Positions 33,603 through 42,241 of a DNA stretch of 64,000 bases are shown here, in pieces. Every line of letters starts with the position of its first letter. Within the stretch, counting starts at the first letter, position 1. This DNA is from Sulfurimicrobium sp. (GTDB taxonomy: Bacteria > Pseudomonadota > Gammaproteobacteria > Burkholderiales > Sulfuricellaceae), in assembly GCA_030652035.1 (NCBI GenBank), contig JAUSBJ010000033.1, positions 38,359-102,358 of the forward strand, given 5' to 3'. Both the position numbers and the translations under genes were made by a program. The notes below the pieces were generated by a model, which saw nothing but the letters and a program-made list of their open reading frames with translations, was not told the origin of the DNA and did not search any database.

Positions 33603-33660
33603 GGTTCCGGCACGTCGGTCTTCCATCCGCAAACCTTGCGCCCGGCAACCCCCTCGGCCA
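33603..33660 (-). pseudogene. 3' remnant of a vapC-like gene
   Basis: About 45 bases resemble the end of the vapC copy at 34759 (GTCTTCCATCCGCAAACC here versus GTCTTCCACCCGCAAACC there, coding GLR-x-ED). It lies just left of the direct repeat at 33693, as vapC lies left of its repeat copy. It looks like the stub of a second, mostly deleted vapBC unit. Confidence 0.5.
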
Positions 33661-33692
33661 TCCTTTTGAACAAGCATGAAAACCTCCGGCAG

Positions 33693-33855
33693 CCTTGCCG
33701 GATTCGCTACAAATAATGGCAGTCCTGCCCGGTAAATTCCTGACCGTTTCAGGGCGGCTCGCGCCCCGATTCATGCGTTTCGTCGCATTCCGGTCCCCAA
33801 TCCGGTAACGCCTGTTTACAGCGCTTTCTTTTGCATTTTGAAATGATGCGTCCAT
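33693..33855. repeat. Direct repeat, copy 1 (162 bp)
   Basis: Nearly identical to 35347-35508, including GGATTCGCTACAAA, GGTAAATTCCTGACCG and TTCGTCGCATTCCGGTCC. The pair encloses a 1.5 kb segment with a cytochrome c gene and vapBC. Confidence 0.88.
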
Positions 33856-33991
33856 CTGTTGCAAGCAATCATACCAACCATGAATGCATGATGAATGGGC
33901 TCAATTCAATTGCTTGATTTGAGCAGTGATGAGGCATATGCTCGATTTGCAAAGCATCCTGTGTTCGGTAACTTTCTTGAGGAGAGATAAA

Positions 33992-34438
33992 ATGAATGCA
34001 AAAACCGTAGGTGCCATAGTCGCTACGTTCGCGTCATTGATGGCTGCCGGGAATGGATTGGCAGCAGATAAAGAAAAGGTAGATACGGGCAAACGCGAAT
34101 ACATGAATAATTGCGCTGTTTGCCACGGCCAAAGTGGCAAGGGCGACGGGAAAATGGCCGAGGTATTGAAAGTTGCCCCATCTGATCTGACGGTATTGTC
34201 GGAGAATAATGGCGGTATATTCCCATATGATCGCTTGTACGCAGTCATTGACGGTAGAGAATCAGTCAAAGGGCATGGCAGCCGCGACATGCCGATTTGG
34301 GGAAAAAGGTACATTGACAGGATGGCCGAGGCATCGGAATACTACTTTGATGGAATAGATGATGTGGAAGTGTATGCTCGCGCTCGAATCCTCAGGCTAC
34401 TGGATTATCTAAGCAGAATCCAGACAAACAATAAATAG
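33992..34438 (+). CDS. Monoheme cytochrome c
   Basis: 148 residues. Signal peptide (KTVGAIVATFASLMAAGNGLAA), heme site CAVCH (NNCAVCHGQSGKGDG, about residue 38) and a probable Met ligand in DMPIWGKRY. It resembles small class I cytochromes associated with oxidases and dehydrogenases. The start at 33992 follows GGAGAGA; the longer frame from 33926 would block the signal peptide. It stands alone inside the direct-repeat segment, so its redox partner is not visible. Confidence 0.9.
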   Translation: MNAKTVGAIVATFASLMAAGNGLAADKEKVDTGKREYMNNCAVCHGQSGKGDGKMAEVLKVAPSDLTVLSENNGGIFPYDRLYAVIDGRESVKGHGSRDMPIWGKRYIDRMAEASEYYFDGIDDVEVYARARILRLLDYLSRIQTNNK

Positions 34439-34758
34439 ATACATACATGCATTCTGGACCGGCTCCTGCCATGCTGCTTGAGCCATCTATGGTTTTTGAT
34501 GTTTTTGGTGGTGTTGCCGCCGTATGGGTGCAAGCTTGGCCCATACATGCCCAATGTGCCTCACATACTCGGCAAGCTCGGGAGTGACTTGGCTGAACCG
34601 GGAAACTGGCATTCGGGGTGGCTTAATCCGGCAACAACTGCCAATACTATCTTCGATAGCTTGGGCTTGCTTTGAGACGACTTCGTTGTATCTTAAGGTG
34701 ATAGCGCTCGCCTGCGGCATGGGTATCGTTGCGCTCAAACCAGCCTATGTGTTCCGGT
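34439..34758. other. Intergenic region, no clear gene
   Basis: Overlapping short frames on both strands (34524-34811 plus, 34487-34738 minus) lack ribosome sites. Neither matches a family I know. It may be eroded coding sequence next to the decayed vapC. Confidence 0.45.
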
Positions 34759-35042
34759 TCAGGGCAATCCGCCGGACCAGTCTTCCACCCGCAAACCCGG
34801 CACCCGGCTGAATTCACTCACGTTGTGGGTCACCAGGATTGCGTCGAGGGCCAGGGCATGGGCAGCGAGCAGCGTGCCGAGCGCGCCGATTGGGCGGCCT
34901 TGGCGTTCCAGCCCGGCACGTAGCGGGCCATAGGCGCGGGCGGCCGCTTCGTCGAAGGGGGCAATTTCAAGCGCTTCGCCAATCGCGGTGGGCGGCGCTT
35001 GATGGTGTGGATGACGATGTTGGTGTCGAGCAGGTAGCGCAT
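34759..35042 (-). pseudogene. vapC: Decayed VapC-type PIN-domain toxin gene
   Basis: It begins normally (MRYLLDTNIVIHTIKRRPP, with the first PIN aspartate) then changes frame near 34985. The second frame continues EIAPFDEAAARAYGPLRAGLERQGRPIGAL, LLAAHALALDAILVTHNVSEF and ends RVEDW. A complete VapC is about 130 residues; about 40-50 residues are missing at the junction, and the aspartate expected after IGAL is Gly. So it has a frameshift, a deletion and a lost active-site residue. The start overlaps the antitoxin stop, as in intact vapBC operons. Confidence 0.85.
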
Positions 35043-35275
35043 CAGAGCCGCTCGCGCGCTTCAGCGGGGGCGTCGGCGATGTCGTCGGGAAAGTCCTCCG
35101 GCAGTTCGATGCGCGCCAGCGCCTCGAATACCTCGCTGCCGCTTTGGCGCGGTTTGCGCAGCACGATTTCATCGCCAAGGCGGAAAATTTCCACTTCGCT
35201 TACGTCGAAATTGAAGTCCTTGGGCAGGCGCACGGCCTGGGAATTCCCGCCTTTAAAGACCTTGGTGTGCAGCAT
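35042..35275 (-). CDS. vapB: VapB-type antitoxin (AbrB/SpoVT fold)
   Basis: 77 residues. The N-terminal swapped-hairpin DNA-binding domain is clear: KVFKGGNSQAVRLPKDFNFD, then VEIFRLGDEIVLR. The acidic C-terminal tail (ALARIELPEDFPDDIAD) would bind the toxin. It appears intact although its toxin gene is broken. AGGAGCACGCC lies ahead of the ATG. The stop overlaps the vapC start by one base. It may persist as a free regulator or be on the way to loss. Confidence 0.9.
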   Translation of the reverse strand: MLHTKVFKGGNSQAVRLPKDFNFDVSEVEIFRLGDEIVLRKPRQSGSEVFEALARIELPEDFPDDIADAPAEARERL

Positions 35276-35346
35276 GGCGTGCTCCTATCGAATGTTTACA
35301 TAAGTATGTACATTGGTATGGCGCTTGCAATCATGGCCTGTAGCAT

Positions 35347-35508
35347 GCTTGCAGGATTCGCTACAAACAACGGCAGTCCTGCCCGGTAAATTCCTGACCG
35401 TTTCAGGGCGGCTCGCTCCCCGATTCATGCGCTTCGTCGCATTCCGGTCCCAAATCCGGTAACGCCTATTTACAGTGCGTTCTTTCACATTTGGAAAGAG
35501 GCATCCAT
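35347..35508. repeat. Direct repeat, copy 2 (162 bp)
   Basis: A match to copy 1 at 33693-33855. Its right end includes the ribosome site region and reaches the ATG of the ABC ATPase gene at 35507, so that gene's leader comes from the repeated sequence. Confidence 0.88.
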
Positions 35509-36205
35509 GAAACCACAGGCGCCGTTACTGGTGCTGCGCAACGTGCGCCGCCGCTTCCTGCTGGGCGAGACGGCCATCGACGCGCTGCACGGCATTTCGC
35601 TGGACATCCATGCCGGGGAATTCCTCGCGGTATGGGGGCCTTCCGGCAGCGGAAAATCCACCCTGATGAACATCGTTGGGCTGATTGACTCGCCGACCGA
35701 GGGCGAGGTGCATTTCGACGAACAGGATACGCTGGCGCTGGCGGACGATGCGCTCACCGATTTTCGCGCGCGGAAGATCGGTTTCGTGTTCCAGAATTTC
35801 AACCTTGTGCCGGTGCTTTCCGCGCTGGAGAACGTAACGCTGCCCTTGCAGATCCATGGCTTGGCGGAACACGTGGCGCGCGAACGTGCCGCCGCCGCGC
35901 TGGTGGATGTCGGGCTGGAGCGGTTCAGGAACTCATTGCCGGACAAGCTTTCCGGCGGCCAGCGCCAGCGCGTTGCGATTGCCCGCGCGCTGGTGGTCGA
36001 GCCCAAGCTGGTTATCGCCGATGAACCGACGGCGAATCTGGATTCGGAGAACAGCCGCATGGTGGTGGACCTGATGCGCGAGATGAACCGTGCGCGCAAG
36101 GTGACTTTCGTATTCACTACCCACGATCCGCGCCTGCTCGACCATGTGGACAGAAAAATATTGCTGCGTGACGGCAACATTGAAAGCGATGAGGTGATGG
36201 TATGA
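35507..36205 (+). CDS. ABC transporter ATP-binding protein, LolD/MacB type
   Basis: 232 residues. Walker A GPSGSGKST (near 45), Q-loop VFQNFNLVPVLSALENV, signature LSGGQRQRVAIARAL, Walker B LVIADEPTANLD and switch His in TTHDPRLL. It is the MacB/LolD/FtsE class that works with FtsX-like permeases as a mechanotransmission device rather than a channel. The stop overlaps the permease start as ATGA. It is first in a five-gene run that also holds a LolA-like protein and an outer-membrane barrel. Confidence 0.94.
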   Translation: MKPQAPLLVLRNVRRRFLLGETAIDALHGISLDIHAGEFLAVWGPSGSGKSTLMNIVGLIDSPTEGEVHFDEQDTLALADDALTDFRARKIGFVFQNFNLVPVLSALENVTLPLQIHGLAEHVARERAAAALVDVGLERFRNSLPDKLSGGQRQRVAIARALVVEPKLVIADEPTANLDSENSRMVVDLMREMNRARKVTFVFTTHDPRLLDHVDRKILLRDGNIESDEVMV

Positions 36206-37485
36206 ATAATATCTTCAAATTGGCTTTGCGCGGACTCACGCGCAACCGCCGCCGTTCGCTGGTGACACTGCTCGCCATCGCTTTCGGTTTCTCCGCCATT
36301 GCGCTGTTCGCCGGTTACACGCACAACGTCTATGACGGTCTCGCGCGCCAATCCATCCACGGCGAGATGCTGGGGCACCTGACCTTGAGCAAGCGCGGCA
36401 TGCGCGGGCACGGCAAGCTCGACCCGGAGCGTTATCTGCTCACCGCGCAGGAAGTCGAGACCATCGCCAGGCTATTGAAGGATGAGCCGCATGTCGAGAT
36501 GGTCGCGCCGAGACTGGCTTTGAGCGGCCTGATCAGCAACGGTCGCGCCAGCACCATTTTCATCGCCGAGGGCATAGCACCGGCGGCGATGGAACGCATG
36601 CAGGAAAACCTGCAGAGCGAGCAGGAAAACCTGCAGAGCGAGCAGGAAAAGAACAGCGGCTTGTATGGCAACTCCAAAAAGCAACTCGACCCGGCGCACC
36701 CGGAAGTGGTGGAGCTGAGTGAGGGCCTGGTCGAGATGCTGCATCTCTCCGCCGGCGCACAGGCGGCGATGCTGGTGAATACGCTCACCGGCCAGGCCAA
36801 TGCGCTGGACATCACGGTGGGGCATGTCATCAACACCGGCAATGCCGGCAGCAACGACAAGTTCGCCTTCGTCTCGCTGGCTCTGGCGCGCACCTTGCTG
36901 GATGCGGAAGGGCGCGCGGATCGCCTGACCGTCCTGCTCGACGACGTGAGTCAGACCGAAGCGGTGCGCGACCGTTTGCTGCCGAAACTCCACAGTGCCG
37001 GATTCGATGTCGAGATCCAGACCTGGCAGGACCTGTCCGATTTTTACAACCAGGTGCATGGCATGTTCGACATGATCTTCGGCTTCATCTTCTCCATCGT
37101 GTTGACCGTGGTGGTGATGAGTGTGGCCAATTCGATGGGTATGACCGTGGTGGAACGCACCCGTGAGATCGGGACGTTGCGCGCCATCGGGCTGAAACAG
37201 GGGGGGGTAGTGCGTTTGTTCACCACAGAGTCGATGTTGCTCTCGCTGATCGGCTGCATCGTTGGACTGCTCATCACGTTGGGCGTGCGCTGGGGTATCA
37301 ACGTGGCCAACATCTCCTACGTCCCGCCCAACAGTGCCGGTGCGGTGCCGCTGCTGGTGGACATGGATATCGGGCGCGTCGCGTTCACCTTCGTGTTGAT
37401 GGGCGTGGTGGGAACCCTGGCCGCCTATCTTCCGGCGCGGCGCGCGGCAAGGAAGGACATCATCGATGCGCTCGGTCATGTGTGA
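36202..37485 (+). CDS. ABC transporter permease, MacB/FtsX family
   Basis: 427 residues with the MacB-PCD plus FtsX layout: one membrane helix at 18-38, a large periplasmic domain (about 40-290), then three helices at about 285-310, 335-365 and 390-415. GRNRAR-like features include VERTREIGTLRAIGLKQ, the typical coupling segment. Within the periplasmic domain a 7-residue unit ENLQSEQ is repeated in tandem (36604-36645), from a 21-base duplication. Likely forms dimers with the ATPase and moves lipids, lipoproteins or small molecules across the periplasm. Confidence 0.92.
   Translation: MNNIFKLALRGLTRNRRRSLVTLLAIAFGFSAIALFAGYTHNVYDGLARQSIHGEMLGHLTLSKRGMRGHGKLDPERYLLTAQEVETIARLLKDEPHVEMVAPRLALSGLISNGRASTIFIAEGIAPAAMERMQENLQSEQENLQSEQEKNSGLYGNSKKQLDPAHPEVVELSEGLVEMLHLSAGAQAAMLVNTLTGQANALDITVGHVINTGNAGSNDKFAFVSLALARTLLDAEGRADRLTVLLDDVSQTEAVRDRLLPKLHSAGFDVEIQTWQDLSDFYNQVHGMFDMIFGFIFSIVLTVVVMSVANSMGMTVVERTREIGTLRAIGLKQGGVVRLFTTESMLLSLIGCIVGLLITLGVRWGINVANISYVPPNSAGAVPLLVDMDIGRVAFTFVLMGVVGTLAAYLPARRAARKDIIDALGHV
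36604..36645 (+). repeat. 21-bp tandem duplication inside the permease gene
   Basis: Two exact copies of a 21-base unit encode ENLQSEQ twice. A likely recent in-frame slippage in the periplasmic domain. Confidence 0.85.
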
Positions 37486-37495
37486 GGGAATCGGC

Positions 37496-38233
37496 ATGAA
37501 CAAATTGTTTGGCATATTGGCGCTCGGGTTGCTGGGCTGGGGCAATCCGGCCTGCGCCGCCCCCGATGCGCAAACCATCCTGAAAGATTCCGATCAGGCG
37601 CGCGGCGGCGGGCTGGGCGGTATCGCTTGGGAGATCAGGCTGGAGTCGCGCGACGGCGAGCGCGTGGACGAACCGCAACGGCTATCGGTCAAGGCGGCGG
37701 ACAACTCAAGCCTGGCGGAAACGCTCGAACCCGCGCGCTTCAAGGGCTCCAGGCTGTTGCAGGTGGAGCGCAACATGTGGCTGACGCGCCCAGGCCTGTC
37801 CAAGCCCATACCCATCTCGCCGCGCCAGCGCATGAGTGGCCAGGCCTCCAACGGCGACATCGCCGCGACCAACTACGCGGGCGACTACGATGCTCAACTG
37901 AACGGAACCCAGATGCTGGACGGCGAGGCTTGCCATGTGCTCGATCTTGCCGCGAAGCACAAACGCGCCACTTACGACCGCATCCGCTACTGGGTGTCGG
38001 TCAAGAGAGGGGTGGGGCTCCAGGCGGAGTTTTATTCGCTGAGCGGCAAGCTGCTCAAGAGCGCGCGCTTCGAATACGGCAACACCATCGAGCACGAGGG
38101 TAAGCGTATCCCTTTCGTCAGCCGGATGGTGATCCGCGATGCGCTGGCCGGTGCCGAGACCACGATGGAATTCGGCGACGTGAAAGTGAAGAAAATCGCA
38201 GCCTCGGAGTTCGACCTGGGACAGATGCAGTAA
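37496..38233 (+). CDS. LolA-like outer membrane lipoprotein-sorting protein
   Basis: About 245 residues. Signal peptide (LFGILALGLLGWGNPACA) and then the LolA/LolB-like half-barrel pattern: ILKDSDQARGGGLGGIAWEI, then LVERNMWLTRPGLSKPIPISPRQRM and YDRIRYWVSVKRGVGLQAEFYS. Such proteins carry lipids or lipoproteins across the periplasm. It begins 10 bases after the permease stop with GAGGGAA upstream; a longer frame from 37466 overlaps the permease and is rejected. With the ABC pair it suggests a Lol-like transport route. Confidence 0.85.
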   Translation: MNKLFGILALGLLGWGNPACAAPDAQTILKDSDQARGGGLGGIAWEIRLESRDGERVDEPQRLSVKAADNSSLAETLEPARFKGSRLLQVERNMWLTRPGLSKPIPISPRQRMSGQASNGDIAATNYAGDYDAQLNGTQMLDGEACHVLDLAAKHKRATYDRIRYWVSVKRGVGLQAEFYSLSGKLLKSARFEYGNTIEHEGKRIPFVSRMVIRDALAGAETTMEFGDVKVKKIAASEFDLGQMQ

Positions 38234-38256
38234 TCATGGGAAGTTATGGAGGGGCG

Positions 38257-38757
38257 ATGGAAAAGATGCCGGCAGATTCGGTGTTGATGGCAGAACGGCT
38301 TCGCTACGGCTATGTGGATTGTTTTACTGTGTCCCTCGCGCGCAACGATGTTGCGACGCATGAGTTGGTCACGGCATTCTTCTCGGCCGCCCCGGCTTGG
38401 GTAAACTGGCTGATGACGCTTAGGAATCGCGTGGTTTCCCTCTTTGGTTTGAAGACTGGAGAACGTGGCAGCTTCGCCCCCCCGCACTACATCGGCCAGC
38501 AGATCGGCGTGTTCCGTATCTTGCATATAGATGAGCGCGAAGTTGTACTCGGCGAGGACGACAAACATCTGGATTTCAGGACTTCGTTGTTTCTGATTCG
38601 CCATGGCGGAAACGCGTCGCTTGCAATATCGTCGCTGGTCAATACCAAGAACAGGCTGGGCAAGGTCTATTTCGCACTGGTGAAACCATTCCACCGACTG
38701 ATTGTTCCTATTGTCGCGCGCGGCGTGGCGCGCCAGCTTGATGGTGGAAGAAAGTAA
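38257..38757 (+). CDS. DUF2867 protein
   Basis: About 166 residues with no signal peptide. It matches DUF2867: DCFTVSLARNDVATHELVTAFFSAAPAWVNWLMTLRNRVV, then GVFRILHIDEREVVLGEDDKHLDFRTSLFL and YFALVKPFHRLIVP. Function is unknown; the family is sometimes fused to NAD-binding domains. GGAGG before 38257 supports this start over 38236. It lies inside the ABC/LolA/outer-membrane operon. Confidence 0.8.
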   Translation: MEKMPADSVLMAERLRYGYVDCFTVSLARNDVATHELVTAFFSAAPAWVNWLMTLRNRVVSLFGLKTGERGSFAPPHYIGQQIGVFRILHIDEREVVLGEDDKHLDFRTSLFLIRHGGNASLAISSLVNTKNRLGKVYFALVKPFHRLIVPIVARGVARQLDGGRK

Positions 38758-38758
38758 C

Positions 38759-39910
38759 ATGACTGCTGCTTTGTTCCGATCTGGCCTGTTTTTCCTGTTC
38801 TGCTTCGCGCCATTGTCCGTGTTGGCCACCGAACCCGACTGGCGCACCTCGTGGGACGGCACGTTCTATGGCTACGCCAACCGCAGTGCCTTGCGCGGCG
38901 ACAGCATCCTCAATCCGGACAACCGCGCCGGTCTGGTGCAACGCAGCGAGGTTGCGGAACTGCGCCTCAACTTCAAGGCCGTGAATGAAGCGTTGCGACT
39001 GACGGCGCGCCCTATCGTCTCGACGCGTAACGTCTCCGGCTCGGGTCAGCGCGACGAAGTGTATTTCAGCCAGTGGCAAGTCCGGCTGAGGGCGGGCGAA
39101 GGATGGAACTTCGCGGCGGGGCGCGAGGTGTTGAACTGGGGGCCGGCGCAGTTCCGCTCGCCTTCCAGCCCATTCTATTTCGATAATGGACGTAGCGACC
39201 CGATGCGCGAACTGGTCGGCATGGATGCGCTGAAACTTTCCTGGACGCCGGACATGCAAAGCAGCGTCAATCTGGTGCGCGTATTTCGTTCCGGTTACGG
39301 CGCGGCGCAGCCGGATGCGTGGCGCGACAGCTGGCTGGCGAAGTTCGACCGGCGCGGCGAGGAATGGGCTTATGGTCTGGTCGCCGCCAGTGCACCGGAC
39401 CTGCCCGCCTTTTATGGCGCGCACGGACAGCTCACGGTGAGCGATACGCTGATGCTATACGGCGAATTCGGCTCCTCCGCACAGTCCCCCGCGCCGCGCC
39501 GCAGCACGGCCCTGGCGGGCGCGTCCTACAGCTTCGAGGGCGGCAACTCCCTCGCCGCCGAATATCTGCACGAAGGCCACGGCTACAACACCGCTCAGGA
39601 GGAAGCCTATTTCCAGCACGCCGCCAGCGGTGTGCCAGGTATGGGACTGACGCCGCGTCTGCTGGGGCGCGACTACCTGCACTTGGTTTTGCAGAGCAAT
39701 CTGATGGACGACAAGGGCTACTGGCGTCTGATGGCCACACGCAACCTGAGCGACGGCGGCAACGAACTCGCCGCTTACGGCGAGAAGACCCTGAGCAAAC
39801 AGCTCAGCGCCTACCTGCTGGCAGTGCTGCCACAAGGCAACGCGCGGCAGGAATTCTCCGCCCTGCTGCAGCGCAGCGTAACGCTGGGGGTGAAGATTGC
39901 GCTGCCGTGA
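38759..39910 (+). CDS. Outer-membrane beta-barrel protein
   Basis: About 383 residues. Signal peptide (FRSGLFFLFCFAPLSVLA), then alternating beta strands throughout, for example LRLTARPIVSTR, SQWQVRLRAGEGWNFAAGREVLNWGPAQ and KQLSAYLLAVLPQ. NWGPAQFRSPSSPFYF resembles alginate-export/DUF1302-like barrels. It begins one base after the DUF2867 stop. As the last member of the ABC/LolA set it may be the outer-membrane end of that route. The final residues (VKIALP) are not the standard aromatic end. Confidence 0.75.
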   Translation: MTAALFRSGLFFLFCFAPLSVLATEPDWRTSWDGTFYGYANRSALRGDSILNPDNRAGLVQRSEVAELRLNFKAVNEALRLTARPIVSTRNVSGSGQRDEVYFSQWQVRLRAGEGWNFAAGREVLNWGPAQFRSPSSPFYFDNGRSDPMRELVGMDALKLSWTPDMQSSVNLVRVFRSGYGAAQPDAWRDSWLAKFDRRGEEWAYGLVAASAPDLPAFYGAHGQLTVSDTLMLYGEFGSSAQSPAPRRSTALAGASYSFEGGNSLAAEYLHEGHGYNTAQEEAYFQHAASGVPGMGLTPRLLGRDYLHLVLQSNLMDDKGYWRLMATRNLSDGGNELAAYGEKTLSKQLSAYLLAVLPQGNARQEFSALLQRSVTLGVKIALP

Positions 39911-39931
39911 GCGTGCAAGGATAATCCGCCC

Positions 39932-40918
39932 ATGATGAAAAAGACGCTGTCCTACCTGTTCGCCACGCTCGTTTTCAACACCGCCATCGCCGCCGTGCTG
40001 GCCATGCTCAGGCCCGAATTCGGCTTATGGCATTTCTTCGTCTATTCTCAATGCATCGGCTTGTCCGTCCTGCTGGTCAGCTTTTCGCTTTTTGCAAAGA
40101 TGCCGGGCGGCATCAAGCGAGTGGCGGTGCTGGCGCTCTCCCTGCCCTTCAGTGTGGCAATCGGCCTGAGCCTGGCCTTTGCCATCACCGGGTTTGGCAG
40201 CTGGAGCGACCCGCTTGCTTGGCAACCGATGGTGACCGGGCTATTCTTCGGCCTCATCGGGGCCATCGCCCTGATCCTGGCCGAACGCGTCGAGGCGGAA
40301 GTGAAGCAGCGGCAACTCGTCAAGAGCGAGAGCGAAAGACGCGCGGTCGAGGCGCATCTCAAGCTGTTGCAAGCGCAGATCGAGCCGCATTTCCTGTTCA
40401 ACACCCTGGCCAACGCCGGCAGCCTGATTGACGGCGACCCGGCCTTGGCGAAACGGCTGCTGGAACGCCTCAACGACTGGCTGCGCGTGGCCCTGGCGCG
40501 TGCGCGTAGCGATAGCGCGACCTTGGGAGACGAACTGGACATGCTGGAAAATTACCTGCAAATCATGAAAATCCGTTTCGGCGAACGCCTGAACTGGCAT
40601 ATTCAAGTACCTGAATATGCCCGTCTTTCGGCCTTCCCGCCGATGCTGCTGCAACCGCTGGTGGAAAACGCCGTGCGCCACGGCATCGAACCGAAACTGG
40701 GCGGCGGCGAGATCGGCATCCGCGCGCACATCGGAAACGCGAGTTTGCGCATCGAAGTCAGCGACAGCGGTGTGGGGCTGCAAGATAAAAATGGCGCGGG
40801 AGCAGGACTGGCGAACGTGCGCGCAAGGCTGGCAATCCTGTTCGGCGAAGCCGGGCGCCTGACGCTGCGCGGCAATGGCGAGGGCGGCGCGACCGCCACC
40901 CTGGAGTTGCCGCAATGA
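39932..40918 (+). CDS. LytS/AlgZ-type sensor histidine kinase
   Basis: 328 residues. Four membrane helices in the first 120 residues, then a His_kinase domain (QIEPHFLFNTLANA, with phospho-His near 152) and an ATPase domain (LLQPLVENAVRHGIEPK, DSGVGLQDKNGAGAGLANVRARL). It starts 21 bases after the barrel gene. The overlap with the regulator (ATGA at 40915) shows translational coupling. The signal is unknown; envelope state would fit the preceding operon. Confidence 0.93.
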   Translation: MMKKTLSYLFATLVFNTAIAAVLAMLRPEFGLWHFFVYSQCIGLSVLLVSFSLFAKMPGGIKRVAVLALSLPFSVAIGLSLAFAITGFGSWSDPLAWQPMVTGLFFGLIGAIALILAERVEAEVKQRQLVKSESERRAVEAHLKLLQAQIEPHFLFNTLANAGSLIDGDPALAKRLLERLNDWLRVALARARSDSATLGDELDMLENYLQIMKIRFGERLNWHIQVPEYARLSAFPPMLLQPLVENAVRHGIEPKLGGGEIGIRAHIGNASLRIEVSDSGVGLQDKNGAGAGLANVRARLAILFGEAGRLTLRGNGEGGATATLELPQ

Positions 40919-41655
40919 AAGCCATCATCGCCGACGACGAACGGCATCTGGCGGACGACATGCAGCGCAGGCTGCTGCGCCTGTGGCCGGAATTACAGAT
41001 CGTAACGGTGGTGCACGACGGCGTGGCGACCGCTGCGGCACTGGTGGAGATCAAGCCGGATTTCGCCTTCCTCGACATCCGCATGCCGGGGCAAAGCGGC
41101 CTGGATGCGGCTCTTGCCGCGCCAACCGGATGCCGCGTGGTATTCGTCACTGCCTACGACGACCACGCGGTGCAGGCCTTCGAGCAGGCGGCGGTGGACT
41201 ACCTGCTCAAGCCGGTCTCCGACGAGCGTCTGGCGCGCTGCGTGGAAAGGCTGAAACGGCACGGGGCGGCGGCTCCCGGCGAACTGCTGGAGCGCCTGCA
41301 ACGCCTGCTCGCCGCGCCCGCCGCGCCGGAACCCTTGCGCTGGCTGCGCGCGCAAGCGGGCCAGGTGGTGCGCATGGTGGCGGTGGAGGATGCCTGTTAC
41401 TTTCAGTCCGCCGACAAATACACGCTGCTGCTGACACGCGACGCCGAATTGCTGCTACGCACGCCGCTCAAGGAACTGCTCGCGCAACTCGATCCGCAAC
41501 AGTTCTGGCAGGTGCATCGCGGTACCGTGGTGAACGTGCGCCAGATCGTCTCCGCGCATCACGACCTACTGGGCAAAGCCACGCTCACCTTGCGCGACCG
41601 ACCGGAGAAAATCGCGGTGAGCCGCAGTTATGCGCATTTGTTCCGGCAGATGTGA
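40915..41655 (+). CDS. LytTR-family response regulator
   Basis: 246 residues. Receiver domain with acidic pocket (IIADDE) and phospho-acceptor Asp in FAFLDIRMPGQSG (near 54), Lys in LLKPVS; then a LytTR DNA-binding domain (VVRMVAVEDACYFQSADKYTLL, FWQVHRGTVVNVRQI). Pairs with the kinase upstream. LytTR proteins bind short direct repeats in promoters; no such site was identified here. It may control the ABC/LolA/barrel genes. Confidence 0.94.
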   Translation: MKAIIADDERHLADDMQRRLLRLWPELQIVTVVHDGVATAAALVEIKPDFAFLDIRMPGQSGLDAALAAPTGCRVVFVTAYDDHAVQAFEQAAVDYLLKPVSDERLARCVERLKRHGAAAPGELLERLQRLLAAPAAPEPLRWLRAQAGQVVRMVAVEDACYFQSADKYTLLLTRDAELLLRTPLKELLAQLDPQQFWQVHRGTVVNVRQIVSAHHDLLGKATLTLRDRPEKIAVSRSYAHLFRQM

Positions 41656-42241
41656 AGCGCATTTTGCTATGGAGAGCGCGCTGCCGGGTAGGACGATCAG
41701 TCAGCCAAGGCAGTCGCACCCCTTCTGCGATAATCGGACTCCTTCCCCATTCTGCTAAGTTGCTGCGCGCTACGAAGGCTATGATTTAAGCGTATCTTTA
41801 GTATTATCTTAAAAACGGTATTTCACCGCAAAGGACGCGAAGGTTCGCAAGGTAAAATGACCTGCCTGTGCCGCTCGGCGGCGGCTCAAGGGGAGGAAGG
41901 GCAATCCCCCTCAATCCTCCCTTGTCAGGGGAGGTTGGGAGGGGTTTGAGGCCAGGGGGGGATGGCCTTGGTGAGTTTCATGCTCAAGGGCGGCGACAGC
42001 CAGCCCAATCATCCTGCTGACATTGACATATCGCCACGCCCCACCTTATAGTCCACCCATGTTCACGACCAACGACATCACTCCCGATTCATTCGAGCAA
42101 GCACGACTGTGGCTATGGGAACCCTCCCACTGCTGCGGTGATTCTTTTCTGATTTAATCCATGTAATGAAGCAACCGCGGGACTGACCGCGATTGCTTTG
42201 CCCTCTGCCAGACGACCCGCGCCAACCGCGAAAGGGTTTTT
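41656..42241. other. Intergenic region with repeat fragments
   Basis: Contains a half element of the CCGCAAAGGACGC family (41822-41858) and a CCCCTC repeat (41907-41955). A 32-codon frame at 42059-42157 (MFTTNDITPDSFEQ...) has no ribosome site and may be a gene fragment. No promoter or RNA gene recognised. Confidence 0.6.

Noticed and set aside
33696..33711. NifA-site look-alikes (TGC-N10-ACA) in the 162-bp direct repeats
   Set aside because: The first half-site is TGC, not TGT, and no -24/-12 promoter is found downstream at either copy, although the inner ten bases nearly equal those of the nifE site.
42059..42157. A 32-codon frame upstream of the EamA transporter
   Set aside because: No ribosome site and no match; at most a gene fragment.
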